Below are positions 21,678-33,385 of a stretch of 64,000 bases of DNA, one piece after another. Location: NCBI GenBank assembly GCA_016868195.1, contig VGHQ01000001.1:62001-126000 (forward strand), in the 5' to 3' direction. This DNA comes from Betaproteobacteria bacterium. Its GTDB lineage: Bacteria > Pseudomonadota > Gammaproteobacteria > Burkholderiales > Methylophilaceae. Below the pieces are notes generated by a model. That model saw only the letters and a list, made by a program, of their open reading frames with translations, was not told the origin of the DNA and ran no database searches. The number at the start of each line of letters is the position of its first letter. Position 1 is the stretch's first letter. The position numbers and the translations under genes are program-made.

Positions 21678-23564
21678 ATGGAAGATACCAAAAAAAATAA
21701 TCAGAAAGTCTCGATAGCAACACTTTCACTTGCAGCCTTAGGTGTCGTATTTGGTGATATTGGCACAAGCCCCCTATACACTATGAAAGAAGTTTTTTCT
21801 TTAAGCAAACATCCAGTTGAACTTACTCAATTTAACGTTCTAGGTATACTTTCACTTGTCTTCTGGTCTCTCATTATGATTGTGTCAGTGAAATATGTAG
21901 GCTTTATCATGCGAGCTGATAATAGAGGGGAAGGCGGCATTATGGCTTTACTCTCTCTTGCTAATAAAAATGCGCCGAGCAGTAATAAAAGAAATTGGAT
22001 TATGATTTTAGGCATTCTTGGGGCTTGTATGTTTTATGCAGACGGAATGATTACACCTGCAATTTCTGTTTTATCTGCGATAGAGGGTCTTGAGGTTGTT
22101 GCACCTTCCTTAAGCCACCTTATTATCCCAATAACTCTTATAGTACTTTTTATTTTATTTTATGCACAAAGCAAAGGAACAAATATTGTAGGCGCACTCT
22201 TTGGTCCCATTATGTTTTTTTGGTTTTTAACACTTGGATTATTGGGTCTTACGAATATTGCGCAAGAGCCACATGTACTTCATGCGATTAATCCTTTACA
22301 TGCATTTCATTTCTTCCAATTAGCTCCCATGGTTGCATTTGTAGCTTTAGGTGCTGTCGTTTTATCTGTAACCGGTGCTGAAGCGCTTTATGTAGATATG
22401 GGACATTTTGGTAAACATCCTATTAGGCTTGCATGGTTTATTTTTGTGCTTCCAGCGCTTACATTAAATTACTTTGGACAAGGTGCATTACTTATTAGTA
22501 ATCCTGAAAATATTAAAAATCCTTTTTATCTTATGGCCCCCGAATTTCTTGGTATTCCTCTTATTATTTTAGCGACCCTCGCTGCAATCATAGCTTCACA
22601 AGCAGTGATCACTGGGGCATTTTCAGTTTCAAGACAAGCACTTCAATTGGGATTCTTACCAAGAATGCACGTCGAACATACTTCGGAAAATCAAGAGGGG
22701 CAAATTTATCTCCCAAGAATTAATTGGCTCTTAATGATTTCAGTGATGGCTTTGGTTGTGACTTTCAAAAGCTCAGGCAATCTTGCAGGGGCATATGGTA
22801 TTGCAGTTACAGGTGATATGGTAATCTCAACGCTTCTAGCGAGCTTTGTATTCTATGAAGTGTGGAAATGGAACCCCATTAAAACACTTATTTTTATGGC
22901 AATTTTTTTAATGATCGATTTAGCATTTTTTAGTGCCAATATTTTAAAAATACCTGATGGTGGTTGGTTTCCGATTTTAATCGGCTGCATTCTTTTTGTT
23001 TTAATGACTACGTGGAAAAAAGGTCGTGCACTTCTTTATAAAATACTTCAGGGTGAAGCTATTGAAATTAATTCATTTATTTCATCTATAGGCACTAATC
23101 CGCCACCTCGAGTAGAAGGTACTGCAATATTTATGACGCCTAATCCTGAGGGTGTTCCTCATGCACTTCTTCATAACCTTAAACATAATAAAGTAATTCA
23201 TGAAAAAGTTATTATTTTGACTGTGATGTTTATGGACTATCCTCACTCATTTACAAAAGATCTAGTAACTGTTGAAAAACTGCCTTATAACTTTTACAAA
23301 GTCACTGTGAAATATGGATTTAAAGATGTGCCCGATTTACCAAAAGACTTGGCATTATGTGTGAAAAATGCTGTCAATATTGATCCAATGAATAGCTCAT
23401 ACTTTATCGGTAAGGAAATTTTATTAGCGACGCCAAAAGACAACATGAATTATTGGAGAAAGAAACTATTTATCGGTTTATTTAGAAGTGCGGAAACAAT
23501 TACCAATCAATTTAAGCTTCCACCTAACCGAGTGGTTGAATTAGGAAGCCAAGTATTGTTTTAA
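21678..23564 (+). CDS. kup: Kup-type potassium uptake transporter
   Basis: GVVFGDIGTSPLYTMKE, 12 TM. Confidence 0.95.
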   Translation: MEDTKKNNQKVSIATLSLAALGVVFGDIGTSPLYTMKEVFSLSKHPVELTQFNVLGILSLVFWSLIMIVSVKYVGFIMRADNRGEGGIMALLSLANKNAPSSNKRNWIMILGILGACMFYADGMITPAISVLSAIEGLEVVAPSLSHLIIPITLIVLFILFYAQSKGTNIVGALFGPIMFFWFLTLGLLGLTNIAQEPHVLHAINPLHAFHFFQLAPMVAFVALGAVVLSVTGAEALYVDMGHFGKHPIRLAWFIFVLPALTLNYFGQGALLISNPENIKNPFYLMAPEFLGIPLIILATLAAIIASQAVITGAFSVSRQALQLGFLPRMHVEHTSENQEGQIYLPRINWLLMISVMALVVTFKSSGNLAGAYGIAVTGDMVISTLLASFVFYEVWKWNPIKTLIFMAIFLMIDLAFFSANILKIPDGGWFPILIGCILFVLMTTWKKGRALLYKILQGEAIEINSFISSIGTNPPPRVEGTAIFMTPNPEGVPHALLHNLKHNKVIHEKVIILTVMFMDYPHSFTKDLVTVEKLPYNFYKVTVKYGFKDVPDLPKDLALCVKNAVNIDPMNSSYFIGKEILLATPKDNMNYWRKKLFIGLFRSAETITNQFKLPPNRVVELGSQVLF

Positions 23565-23566
23565 GA

Positions 23567-24382
23567 ATGAAATATAGTTTTTTATTTTTATTAGTATTTC
23601 TTATTACAGGTTGTGCCTCAACTACTATAAAAAATCAATCAGGTATCGATAGAAAACAACTTTTACTTATGCCCCAATCTATGGTGGCAAGCCTGGCAAA
23701 TGATAGCTACAGAGCTGCACTTCAAGAAGCAAGAAAGAAAAATAAACTGAATGTTGATTCTTTTCAAGTAAGTCGCGTTAAGAGAATTAGTAATAGACTA
23801 ATTGCTAATACAACTTTTTTTAAGCCTGAAGCTAATCAGTGGACTTGGGAAATAAATATTGAAGACAATGATGAAGTTAATGCTTACTGTATGCCTGGGG
23901 GGAAAATTATGGTCTTCTCAGGTCTTATTCGAAAACTAAAAGCTACTGATGACGAATTAGCAGCCGTTATCGGACATGAAATTTCTCATGCACTTCGTGA
24001 ACACGGCCGGGAAAGAATGTCGACTGCAGCCGTTCAACAATTAGGTTTGATTGGTTTTGCAGCTTACATATCAAATACAAGTAAACGCAATAGAGCGAAT
24101 GCCACTGTACAAGCAGTTTCTTTGGGTACTACCCTCTTTTTCGCCCTACCTAATAGCCGAACACAAGAAAGAGAAGCTGATGCTATTGGTCTTGAACTTG
24201 CCGCGAGATCAGGATTTAATCCTTTGGCTTCAGTCACCTTATGGGAAAAAATGAAACAACAAGATACTAAAAAACCACCTGAATTTTTAAGCACTCATCC
24301 ATCTGATGACAATCGTATTAGGGAGCTCACTGATCTTGCCAATAAATTCAAGCCCCTCTATGAATCAAATCGACCAAGGTAA
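23567..24382 (+). CDS. M48-family metallopeptidase lipoprotein
   Basis: Lipobox LITGCAS, zinc motif VIGHEISHAL, READAIGLELAARSGF. Confidence 0.92.
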   Translation: MKYSFLFLLVFLITGCASTTIKNQSGIDRKQLLLMPQSMVASLANDSYRAALQEARKKNKLNVDSFQVSRVKRISNRLIANTTFFKPEANQWTWEINIEDNDEVNAYCMPGGKIMVFSGLIRKLKATDDELAAVIGHEISHALREHGRERMSTAAVQQLGLIGFAAYISNTSKRNRANATVQAVSLGTTLFFALPNSRTQEREADAIGLELAARSGFNPLASVTLWEKMKQQDTKKPPEFLSTHPSDDNRIRELTDLANKFKPLYESNRPR

Positions 24383-24433
24383 TTGCAATAGACTTTAATG
24401 TAAAATACTGTTTTAACTTAAAAAAATACTTGT

Positions 24434-25261
24434 ATGGATCAATTAAAATCAATCATCGAAAACGCTTTTGAAATAAGAGCTGAAATCAATCCAAAAAATG
24501 CACCAAAAGAAATTAAAGATACTGTGGATGAAGTGCTTAATAATTTAAATAATGGATCGCTGCGAGTGGCAACGCGCATCAGAGACTCACAAGAGTGGGA
24601 AACACATCAATGGATTAAGAAGGCGGTATTACTCTCTTTCCGACTCTACGATAACGAGGTCATGAAGAGTGGTTATACCAATTACTTTGATAAAGTAAAT
24701 TCAAAATTTGCTAATTTCTCTGATGAAGATTTTAAAGCAGGTGGTTATCGTGTTGTACCGAATGCTATTGCAAGACGCGGTTCATTTATTGGCAAAAATG
24801 TTGTGCTCATGCCTTCATATGTAAATATTGGGGCTTATGTAGACGAAGGTACAATGGTCGATACATGGGCGACTGTCGGTTCTTGTGCGCAAATTGGTAA
24901 AAATGTTCACCTCTCAGGAGGCGTAGGCATTGGTGGGGTATTGGAACCTATTCAAGCTGGTCCAACTATTATTGGTGATAATTGCTTTATTGGTGCACGA
25001 TCAGAAGTGGTTGAAGGTGTGATCGTTGAAGATAATGCAGTTATTTCTATGGGGGTCTATATTGGCCAATCTACTAAAATTTATGATCGTGAGACAGGCG
25101 AAGTAACTTATGGCCGCATTCCTAAAGGCTCAGTTGTTGTTTCAGGAAACCTACCATCAAAAGATAGCTCTTATAGTCTTTACTGTGCAGTGATTGTAAA
25201 AAAGGTAGACGAAAAAACACTCGGTAAAGTTGGTATTAATGAGTTGCTTAGAGGTATTTAA
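24434..25261 (+). CDS. dapD: Tetrahydrodipicolinate N-succinyltransferase
   Basis: Left-handed beta-helix hexapeptides, [21 protein letters not shown]. Confidence 0.96.
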   Translation: MDQLKSIIENAFEIRAEINPKNAPKEIKDTVDEVLNNLNNGSLRVATRIRDSQEWETHQWIKKAVLLSFRLYDNEVMKSGYTNYFDKVNSKFANFSDEDFKAGGYRVVPNAIARRGSFIGKNVVLMPSYVNIGAYVDEGTMVDTWATVGSCAQIGKNVHLSGGVGIGGVLEPIQAGPTIIGDNCFIGARSEVVEGVIVEDNAVISMGVYIGQSTKIYDRETGEVTYGRIPKGSVVVSGNLPSKDSSYSLYCAVIVKKVDEKTLGKVGINELLRGI

Positions 25262-25263
25262 TT

Positions 25264-25626
25264 ATGATGGTAGTCGGCATTAAAAATTGTAGTACTGTCA
25301 AAAAAGCATTAACTTGGTTTGATAACCATAAAATTAAATATGAATTTTTTGATCTAAAAAAAGAAGCATTAGATCAGGCTACTTTGACTGCATGGGTTAA
25401 AAAACTACCAAATCATTTAACCTGGGATATGCTCATTAATAAATCCGGCATGACCTGGAGAAATCTGACAGGCCGAGAAAAAAAACTTGGAGACAATAAA
25501 GAAACTGCCATTCAATTAATTATAGAAAACCCAACGGTGATGAAAAGACCTTTGGTAGCAATCGACAAAAAAGTAGTATCGCTTGGATTTGATGAAGCTA
25601 AATTTAAACAATTATTTAAAAAATAA
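25264..25626 (+). CDS. ArsC/Spx-family (YffB-like) reductase
   Basis: [17 protein letters not shown]-terminus, KRPLV motif; lies between dapD and dapE. Confidence 0.87.
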   Translation: MMVVGIKNCSTVKKALTWFDNHKIKYEFFDLKKEALDQATLTAWVKKLPNHLTWDMLINKSGMTWRNLTGREKKLGDNKETAIQLIIENPTVMKRPLVAIDKKVVSLGFDEAKFKQLFKK

Positions 25627-25628
25627 AA

Positions 25629-26756
25629 ATGACCAGAACATTAGAACTCACTAAGAATTTAATTGCTAGAAAATCTAACACGCCTGACGATGCTGGCTGT
25701 CAAGATTTTCTTATAAGCCTCTTAGAACCTTTAGGTTTTAAATGTGAAAAAATTAAAGTAGGTGATGTAGAAAATTTATACGCACGGAGAGGGACTGAAG
25801 CACCCTTCTTTTTTTTTGCAGGTCATACAGATGTCGTACCGAGTGGCCCAGTCGATCAATGGATATCGCCTCCTTTTGAACCTACAATCAAAGATGACAA
25901 GCTTTATGGTCGAGGTGCTGCGGATATGAAAACATCTATTGCAGCCTTTATTGTTTCCATTGAAGAATTTTTAGACGAAACCAAAGGTTTCAAAGGTTCA
26001 ATTGGATTAATTATTACTTCCGACGAAGAAGGTGTGGCGGTGGATGGTACCGTAAAAGTAGTTGAACTTCTTAAAGAAAGAAATCAAAGGATTGATTTTT
26101 GTGTAGTCGGTGAGCCTACTTCACATCTTAAGTTCGGTGATATGATAAAAAATGGCCGAAGAGGGTCGCTTTCCGCAAAGCTTACTGTAAAAGGCATTCA
26201 AGGTCATATTGCCTACCCTCATTTGGTTAAGAATCCGATTCATATGGTTGCTCCTGCAATCACAGATTTAGTCAATATGTCCTGGGATGAAGGTAATGAA
26301 TATTTTCCTAAAACCTCTTGGCAAATTTCAAATATTAAAGGCGGCACAGGTGCTACAAATACTGTTCCTGGCGAAGTCGATATTCTTTTTAATTTTAGAT
26401 ACTCAACAGCAAGTACTGCTGAAAATTTAAAAGAAAGAGCACATGCTATTTTAGATAAGCATAAACTTGATTACGTAATTGATTGGGAGCACTCGGGCAA
26501 TCCTTATTTAACAAAAAAAGGGAAGCTTGTAGAGATTTTATCGCAAGCGATTAAAGAAACTGTGGGTATCACACCCGAGCTTTCTACAACGGGCGGCACT
26601 TCGGATGGTCGCTTTATTGCGAACATCAGCGATCAGGTTGTAGAATTTGGCCCGCTCAATGCCACGATTCATAAAATAAATGAATGTATTGATGTAAAAG
26701 ATATCGAACCACTCAAAGATATCTATAAACTGACGTTGCATAAGATTCTCACTTGA
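25629..26756 (+). CDS. dapE: Succinyl-diaminopimelate desuccinylase
   Basis: [33 protein letters not shown]. Confidence 0.95.
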   Translation: MTRTLELTKNLIARKSNTPDDAGCQDFLISLLEPLGFKCEKIKVGDVENLYARRGTEAPFFFFAGHTDVVPSGPVDQWISPPFEPTIKDDKLYGRGAADMKTSIAAFIVSIEEFLDETKGFKGSIGLIITSDEEGVAVDGTVKVVELLKERNQRIDFCVVGEPTSHLKFGDMIKNGRRGSLSAKLTVKGIQGHIAYPHLVKNPIHMVAPAITDLVNMSWDEGNEYFPKTSWQISNIKGGTGATNTVPGEVDILFNFRYSTASTAENLKERAHAILDKHKLDYVIDWEHSGNPYLTKKGKLVEILSQAIKETVGITPELSTTGGTSDGRFIANISDQVVEFGPLNATIHKINECIDVKDIEPLKDIYKLTLHKILT

Positions 26757-27652
26757 GCCAAGCGCAAATTCTTGCTGAGCTTTCTTCAATTCGTGATTGG
26801 CTTAGATACACGGTTAGTCAATTTGAAAGTTCTGATATTTTTTTTGGTCATGGCACTTCTAATGCATATGACGAAGCTGTCTGGCTTATTTTTGGCTTTC
26901 TTCACCTTCCTCACGATACGATAGAAAACTTTTTAGACGCTAGCCTAACAGGCAAAGAAAAAAAAGATTTATTATTTTTAATTGAAAAAAGAATTAAAGA
27001 CAAAATCCCAACTGCTTATCTTCTTAATGAAGCCTGGCTAAGAGATTACAAGTTTTATGTGGATGAGCGCGTCATTGTTCCTAGATCTTTAATTGCGGAG
27101 TTATTAAGCGAAAATCTTTACCCATGGATTGATGATCCTGAAAAAATCTTTAGCGCGCTAGACTTATGCTCTGGCAGTGGTTGCTTAGGCATAATGATGG
27201 CACATAGCTTTCAGAATGCAATTATTGATCTTGTAGACTTATCTGAAAAAGCATTACAGGTAGCGGAAATCAATATTAATCATTATGGGCTTAATGATCG
27301 TACCGAATTAATTCAATCTAATTTATTTGATGCCTTACAAGATAAGAAATATGACCTCATTATTTCGAACCCTCCTTATGTAAATCAAGCTTCAGTTGAT
27401 AGCTTCCCTATGGAATTTTTAAAAGAACCAAGTATGGCTTTAGGGAGTGGAGAAGAGGGTTTAGATCACACCATTAGAATTATCAACGAAGCAAAACGCT
27501 ATCTTAATGATGATGGCATATTAATTGTTGAAATTGGTCACAACAAAGAAGTTTTATTAAATAAATTCCCTAAACTTAAATTTCAATGGCTAGATGTTTC
27601 TTTAGGTAATGACTTTGTGCTTATGCTACAAAAATCTCAATTACCTGATTAG
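26753..27652 (+). CDS. prmB: 50S ribosomal protein L3 N(5)-glutamine methyltransferase
   Basis: [22 protein letters not shown] start. Confidence 0.92.
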   Translation: MSQAQILAELSSIRDWLRYTVSQFESSDIFFGHGTSNAYDEAVWLIFGFLHLPHDTIENFLDASLTGKEKKDLLFLIEKRIKDKIPTAYLLNEAWLRDYKFYVDERVIVPRSLIAELLSENLYPWIDDPEKIFSALDLCSGSGCLGIMMAHSFQNAIIDLVDLSEKALQVAEININHYGLNDRTELIQSNLFDALQDKKYDLIISNPPYVNQASVDSFPMEFLKEPSMALGSGEEGLDHTIRIINEAKRYLNDDGILIVEIGHNKEVLLNKFPKLKFQWLDVSLGNDFVLMLQKSQLPD

Positions 27653-28623
27653 ATTTTTTTAATATCAGAATCACTTCTGATTCTTCTCTTAACTGGTTTT
27701 CTTCCAATCTTTTTAATCTTTTTATCTAATATAGCTTTTCGATCAAGCTTCACTTTAGGCGCATAGGGTGATGGATGCGCATGTTTTTTTCGCGCTTTAA
27801 CTTTATTAAGACTTTCATTACGGCTGATCATCGAAAAAGGCATATCTAGCCATTTTAAAATTTTTTCAACTTCTTTCACTTCAAGCTCTAGCATCATGCC
27901 TCTTTTTACCCGAGATGGAAGAGACACGGGGCCAAATCTAGTTCGAATGAGTCGACTCACGGGCAAATTAAAATGTTCAAACAAACGCCTTACTTCTCGA
28001 TTTCTGCCTTCCATTAGTATGACTTGATACCAGCGATTAGCTCCTTCGCCACCTTGATAACGAATTTCATCAAATTTCGCGAGGCCATCATCTAACTTAA
28101 CGCCTGATTTTAACTTTGATATTTGCTCTTCAGTTAATTCGCCAAAGATACGAACAGCATATTCACGTTCAATTTCAAATTTAGGATGCATGAGGCGATT
28201 AGCAAGATCGCCTGAAGTAGTAAACATAAGGAGCCCTGAAGTATTAATGTCAAGACGCCCTATCGAAATCCATTTTTCATTCTTAATTCTAGGCAACTTT
28301 GAGAATACTGTAGTTCTTTTTTGCGGGTCACTTACAGAAACGATCTCACCTTCAGGCTTATGGTAGATAAGAATTTTAGGAAATTTTAAATCAAAGAAAA
28401 GATGAGTCGTTTTTCCATCAATCTTAATGATGTCATGCTCATAAATCAATTGACCTAAAATTGCTAGGCTATCATTAACATACACACGACCCGCTTCAAT
28501 ATATTTTTCCATTTCTCGTCTGGATCCAATGCCAGATTGAGCAAGGAGTTTATGAAGGCGCTGAGTTTTTGATACGCTTGTTTGCTTACTTTCTTTTGGT
28601 GAATCTTGATCTTGTGAACGCAT
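27649..28623 (-). CDS. rluB: 23S rRNA pseudouridine synthase (RluB-like)
   Basis: S4 domain, GRLDINTSGLLMFTTSGDLANRLMHP. Confidence 0.92.
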   Translation of the reverse strand: MRSQDQDSPKESKQTSVSKTQRLHKLLAQSGIGSRREMEKYIEAGRVYVNDSLAILGQLIYEHDIIKIDGKTTHLFFDLKFPKILIYHKPEGEIVSVSDPQKRTTVFSKLPRIKNEKWISIGRLDINTSGLLMFTTSGDLANRLMHPKFEIEREYAVRIFGELTEEQISKLKSGVKLDDGLAKFDEIRYQGGEGANRWYQVILMEGRNREVRRLFEHFNLPVSRLIRTRFGPVSLPSRVKRGMMLELEVKEVEKILKWLDMPFSMISRNESLNKVKARKKHAHPSPYAPKVKLDRKAILDKKIKKIGRKPVKRRIRSDSDIKKI

Positions 28624-28652
28624 AAAGTAATTAAGTCTTTAATGACTTAACA

Positions 28653-29204
28653 TTAGACATTCAAAGGAATTTCATTTTGGAGGAAGCTTTCGATATCAGG
28701 AAGCTCGGATAAAGACCTTAAATTAAAATCATTTAAAAAATATTTTGTTGTTGCATACAATGAAGGTCTGCCAGGAACGTCTTTTTGACCAATCACATCA
28801 ATCCAGTCTCTCTCTAGCAACTGCCTAATAGCATTAGGATTAAGTGCAACACCTCTAATCTCTTCAATATCGCCCCGCGTGACTGGCTGTCTATAAGCCA
28901 CAATCGCCAACACCTCCATAACTGCACGACTATATTTAGCTACTTTTTCAGGGCTCAATCTCATAAGATAGCTTGAATATTCATCTCTTGCTTTAAAGCG
29001 ATAACCCGATGCGACAAGGACTAATTCCATAGTGCGGTCTTGCCATTCTGTTTTAAGTTCATCTAACAACATTCTTAATGTAGATCGCTCAATTTTTTCT
29101 GAAAATAATTTTTGCAAATCATCCAATGATAAAGGATTAGCGCTTGTTAGAAGTGCCACTTCTAGTATTTGTTTAATTTTCGATATGTTATTTAAATCCG
29201 TCAT
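28653..29204 (-). CDS. scpB: Segregation and condensation protein B
   Basis: AYRQPVTRGDIEEIRGV. Confidence 0.93.
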   Translation of the reverse strand: MTDLNNISKIKQILEVALLTSANPLSLDDLQKLFSEKIERSTLRMLLDELKTEWQDRTMELVLVASGYRFKARDEYSSYLMRLSPEKVAKYSRAVMEVLAIVAYRQPVTRGDIEEIRGVALNPNAIRQLLERDWIDVIGQKDVPGRPSLYATTKYFLNDFNLRSLSELPDIESFLQNEIPLNV

Positions 29205-29207
29205 GGC

Positions 29208-29999
29208 TTAATTAATCTGTAATTTAATGTAGATAGGAGAAAAGCTTTCTTGTTGAGTAATCTTAATGAGCCGCTCTCTTGCTAATTCTAGTATAGCTAA
29301 GAAACATACAACTAATTTTTGAATTTTATCTTCAGCTACATTAAATAGTGATGAAAACTCAATAAATTCCTCTTCTTGAAGTTTTCTTAAAATCATTGTC
29401 ATATGCTCCCTTACAGAGAGTTTATTTCGAGCAACTTTATGCGCTTCAAAGTGTTTTGCACGATTTAAAATATTTTTCCATGCTGCGAATATTTCATCAA
29501 TCGATATATCTGGATAGGTAATTTCTGTAATTTTTTCAAAATAAGCATTGGCTACAAAAAGATCAATGCCCACTTGTGGCATTTGTGTAAGTTTTTCAGA
29601 GGCTATTTTAATAAGCTCATATTCCATCAGTCTTCGCACAAGTTCAGCACGAGGATCTTGCTCTGTATCTTCTTCGGCTGTTTTCTTAGGTAAAAGCATT
29701 CTTGATTTAATTTCAATCAAGACAGCGGACATAAGTAAATAATCTGCAGCTAACTCAAGTTTAATTTCTTTCATTTTCTCAACATAATCCATATACTGAA
29801 TTGTTAAGTCAGCCATAGGGATATCGAGAATATCTAAGTTATGTTTTCTAATTAGGTATAAAAGAAGATCGAGCGGCCCTTCAAAAGCTTCTAGGTAAAT
29901 TTCAAGTGCATCAGGGGGAATGTAAAGATCCTGGGGTAATACCTCAATATTCTCTCCATGAATTTTTCCAATCCTCATTGTTTGCACTTCTTGATTCAT
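29208..29999 (-). CDS. scpA: Segregation and condensation protein A
   Basis: FEGPLDLLLYLIRKHNLDILDIPM. Confidence 0.93.
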   Translation of the reverse strand: MNQEVQTMRIGKIHGENIEVLPQDLYIPPDALEIYLEAFEGPLDLLLYLIRKHNLDILDIPMADLTIQYMDYVEKMKEIKLELAADYLLMSAVLIEIKSRMLLPKKTAEEDTEQDPRAELVRRLMEYELIKIASEKLTQMPQVGIDLFVANAYFEKITEITYPDISIDEIFAAWKNILNRAKHFEAHKVARNKLSVREHMTMILRKLQEEEFIEFSSLFNVAEDKIQKLVVCFLAILELARERLIKITQQESFSPIYIKLQIN

Positions 30000-31198
30000 T
30001 AGTAACTTAACCCCATCGCTTCTCTTACCTCTCGCATCGTTTCTCTTGCTAATTTTCTCGCTTTTTCACAACCTTCTGCCACGATATTTTTTACAAGATC
30101 AGGATCTTCAATGTAATAAGATGCTCTTTCTTGAATAGGTTTCAATTCTTTATTGATCGCTTCAATCACAGGTTGCTTACACTCAATACATCCTATTTTT
30201 GCTTCTTTACATCCTGTTTCGACCCAAGACTTTATTTCGTCATTTGAGTACACTTGATGCAATTGCCATACAGGACAATGATTTGGATTACCTGGATCAT
30301 TTCTTCTGATGCGCGCAGGGTCTGTTGGCATTGTTTTAATTTTTTTCTCAACAGATTCAGGAGGCTCTCTTAAAGCAATTGTATTGTTATAAGACTTAGA
30401 CATTTTTTGACCATCTAAACCAATCATCCTTGATGCAGGTGCTAGCTTATACTCTGGCTCAACTAGAATCATTTTGCCGCCACCTTCTAAAAAGCCTAAT
30501 AATCTTTCTTTGTCGCCTAAACTTAATCCCTGATGTTCTTCGATTAATACGCGCGCTGAATCTAAAGCTTCTTCGTCACCATTTTCTTGATAGGCTGTTT
30601 TCATCTCCATATAGAGACTACTTTTTTTAGAGCCTAATTTTTTAATTGCCTCTTCAGCTTTTTCAACAAAACCAGCTTCTTTGCCGTAGAGATGATTAAA
30701 GCGTCTTGCAATCTCACGTGTAAATTCAACATGAGGAATTTGATCTTCACCAACAGGCACTTTAGTTGCTTTATAAATCAGAATATCTGCGCTTTGTAAT
30801 AATGGATAGCCTAAGAATCCATAAGTCGATAAATCTTTAGAGGATAATTTTTCTTGCTGATCTTTATAGGTTGGCACTCTTTCAAGCCAGCCTAGTGGTG
30901 TGATCATAGATAGTAAGATATGAAGCTCAGCGTGCTCAGGGACTTTAGACTGAATAAAAATAGTTGCTGTCACTGGATCAACGCCAGCTGCAAGCCAATC
31001 AACCACCATTTCCCAAACGTTCTCTTCAATAATTTCAGGAGAGTCGTAATGCGTCGTGAGAGCGTGCCAATCGGCTACGAAGAATAAACATTCGAATTCA
31101 TGTTGGAGATTGATCCAATTTTTCAATACTCCATTGAAGTGACCCAAATGAAGATTGCCCGTGGGTCGCATCCCAGATATGACACGTTCAATAGCCAT
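29999..31198 (-). CDS. trpS: Tryptophanyl-tRNA synthetase
   Basis: GMRPTGNLHLGHF, GLDGQKMSKSYNN. Confidence 0.96.
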   Translation of the reverse strand: MAIERVISGMRPTGNLHLGHFNGVLKNWINLQHEFECLFFVADWHALTTHYDSPEIIEENVWEMVVDWLAAGVDPVTATIFIQSKVPEHAELHILLSMITPLGWLERVPTYKDQQEKLSSKDLSTYGFLGYPLLQSADILIYKATKVPVGEDQIPHVEFTREIARRFNHLYGKEAGFVEKAEEAIKKLGSKKSSLYMEMKTAYQENGDEEALDSARVLIEEHQGLSLGDKERLLGFLEGGGKMILVEPEYKLAPASRMIGLDGQKMSKSYNNTIALREPPESVEKKIKTMPTDPARIRRNDPGNPNHCPVWQLHQVYSNDEIKSWVETGCKEAKIGCIECKQPVIEAINKELKPIQERASYYIEDPDLVKNIVAEGCEKARKLARETMREVREAMGLSY

Positions 31199-31215
31199 AA
31201 CTTATATCTTCATCC

Positions 31216-31854
31216 TTATGCAAATATCCATAAAATTAGACTTTGACTAATTTGGATAAGCGGAAAAATTATTAAATCAAGAATATGAGTCATTAATAAA
31301 ATTATTAAAATTAAAAAACCATATCGTTCAACTTGTGCATACTTATAAGCGAGATGATTAGGTAATAAACTCACGGCAATTCTTCCCCCATCGAGTGGGG
31401 GCAATGGAATTAAATTTAATACCATTAAAGATAGATTAATACTAATACCCGCTATACCCATTTGCTGAATAAACAAAGACATCGATTCTGGTAAATAGGC
31501 ACTTCGTCCATATAAAATTGTCCAAAAGATCGCCATAATTAAATTTGAAAAAGGGCCAGCTGCAGCTACCCAAAGCATATCTTTTTTAGGATGGCGCAAA
31601 TTCATAAAATTAACTGGTACAGGCTTAGCCCACCCAAATAAAACACCGCCCAGTAATACAGTTAAAGCTGGTAAAAGAATAGTGCCAATGGGATCAATAT
31701 GTCTTAGTGGATTAAGACTGATTCTATTTTGATTGTAAGCTGTCAAATCGCCAAAATGCTTGGCGGCATAGCCATGCGCTGCCTCATGAGCCGTAATCGC
31801 AAAGATAATGGGAAGCGCGTAAACGGTAACTTTTTGTATAACAGTTAATTCCAT
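31216..31854 (-). CDS. Site-2 protease (M50) family protein
   Basis: ITAHEAAHGYAAKHFGD zinc motif, LNLIPLPPLDGGRI. Confidence 0.92.
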   Translation of the reverse strand: MELTVIQKVTVYALPIIFAITAHEAAHGYAAKHFGDLTAYNQNRISLNPLRHIDPIGTILLPALTVLLGGVLFGWAKPVPVNFMNLRHPKKDMLWVAAAGPFSNLIMAIFWTILYGRSAYLPESMSLFIQQMGIAGISINLSLMVLNLIPLPPLDGGRIAVSLLPNHLAYKYAQVERYGFLILIILLMTHILDLIIFPLIQISQSLILWIFA

Positions 31855-31922
31855 ATATAGAATGTCATTCTATTTGAATATTCTTATATTCATTCAAGAA
31901 ATATGTATTTTTGAGAAAAAAT

Positions 31923-32786
31923 TTAGTTCAATATGGCATTGACTTCATTCCAAGTTTTCCATATTGGAACGCATGTTTCAGGAAGTCTGGGCAAAGACCC
32001 CATCTCCTTATAAGAAATACCTGGCCCATGATAGTCAGAACCTATAGATGCTAGTAATTCAAACTCATATGCAATTCTTGAGAATTTTAAAGAATCTTCG
32101 GTTGTGTGACTTCCTGATATGACTTCAATCCCTTGGCCTCCCAATGCTTTAAATTCATTCAAGAATGCCAAAAGATTATTTTTACCTAAATTATATCGAG
32201 CAGGATGTGCGATGGCAGCTATACCCCCACTTTCATGAATCCATGCCAGCGCCTTATCTAAAGTAGTCCAAGTATGTTCAATAAAGCCTGGTTTGCCTTT
32301 GACGAGATAATTTTTAAATACAGTTCTCACATCTTTAGCGTGGTCTTTTTCAACTAAAAATCTCGCAAAATGTGTCCGGCCTAGAATGCCAGATTTTGCA
32401 TATTTTAATGCGCCTTCTAAGCTGCCTTTGATGCCCACTTCATCAAGAGCACGCGCCATTAGTTTTGCTCTTTCAAAACGACCTTCTCGAATAGAAGAAA
32501 GGCCTTGTAATAAGGTTTTATTTTCTGGATCTACATTCAATCCAACAATATGAATCGTGGCCCTTTTCCATGTCACTGAAATTTCAACACCTTGAATTAA
32601 ATGCATGCCCAATAATTTTGCTTGTGAAGTTGCTTCCTTTAAACCTTCAACATCATCATGATCGGTTAAAGAAAGAACCTTGATACCTTTAGTATGAGCA
32701 TACCGAACAAGTTCAGCTGGACTCAATAATCCGTCAGATATAGTAGAATGTGAATGAAGATCGATCATGGGTATTAGGTACTTCAA
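31923..32786 (-). CDS. PHP-domain phosphoesterase (RNase AM/YciV-like)
   Basis: MIDLHSHSTISDGLLSPAEL, SLTDHDDVEGL, GSDYHGPG. Confidence 0.92.
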   Translation of the reverse strand: MKYLIPMIDLHSHSTISDGLLSPAELVRYAHTKGIKVLSLTDHDDVEGLKEATSQAKLLGMHLIQGVEISVTWKRATIHIVGLNVDPENKTLLQGLSSIREGRFERAKLMARALDEVGIKGSLEGALKYAKSGILGRTHFARFLVEKDHAKDVRTVFKNYLVKGKPGFIEHTWTTLDKALAWIHESGGIAAIAHPARYNLGKNNLLAFLNEFKALGGQGIEVISGSHTTEDSLKFSRIAYEFELLASIGSDYHGPGISYKEMGSLPRLPETCVPIWKTWNEVNAILN

Positions 32787-32859
32787 TATGAACTACCATA
32801 GTAACAGATAGTCTAGACCAAACATAATGTATAAAAGCCATGAGGTAATTTTACAAATG

Positions 32860-33384
32860 AAATTTCTATTTGATCTTTTTCCTGTCATTCTTTTTTTTAT
32901 TGCATATAAATTTTCAGACATTTATACAGCAACATTAGTCGTTATAGTTGCTACGTTTTTTCAACTGATCTATAGCAAGCTCATTCACAAAAGAGTGGAT
33001 AAATTGCTTATATTTAATGCTGTATTGATCAGCATTTTAGGTGGAACAACATTATGGCTTCACGATGCAAATTTTATTAAATGGAAGCCTAGTATTTTGT
33101 ATTGGTTATTAGCAGGCGCGCTTTTATTTTTTCATTTTTTTAAGAAAAAAAATCTTATTAAAAATCTCATGGGCGAACAAATTCGATTAAATGAAAAAAC
33201 TTGGAATCAAATTAACATGACTTCAGCAGTATTTTTTGCAGGCTTAGGCTTTCTTAATCTATACGTTGCTTTTAATTTCTCAGAGAGTATCTGGGTAAAT
33301 TTTAAATTATTCGGTATTACAGGATTAATCATTTGTTATGCCATATTGATTGCGGTTATGGCATCAAGAGCTAATCATAAATAA
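32860..33384 (+). CDS. yciB: Inner-membrane septation protein A (YciB)
   Basis: MKFLFDLFPVILFFIAYKF N-terminus, TWNQINMTSAVFFAGLGFLNLYVAF. Confidence 0.92.
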   Translation, partial: KFLFDLFPVILFFIAYKFSDIYTATLVVIVATFFQLIYSKLIHKRVDKLLIFNAVLISILGGTTLWLHDANFIKWKPSILYWLLAGALLFFHFFKKKNLIKNLMGEQIRLNEKTWNQINMTSAVFFAGLGFLNLYVAFNFSESIWVNFKLFGITGLIICYAILIAVMASRANHK

Positions 33385-33385
33385 T

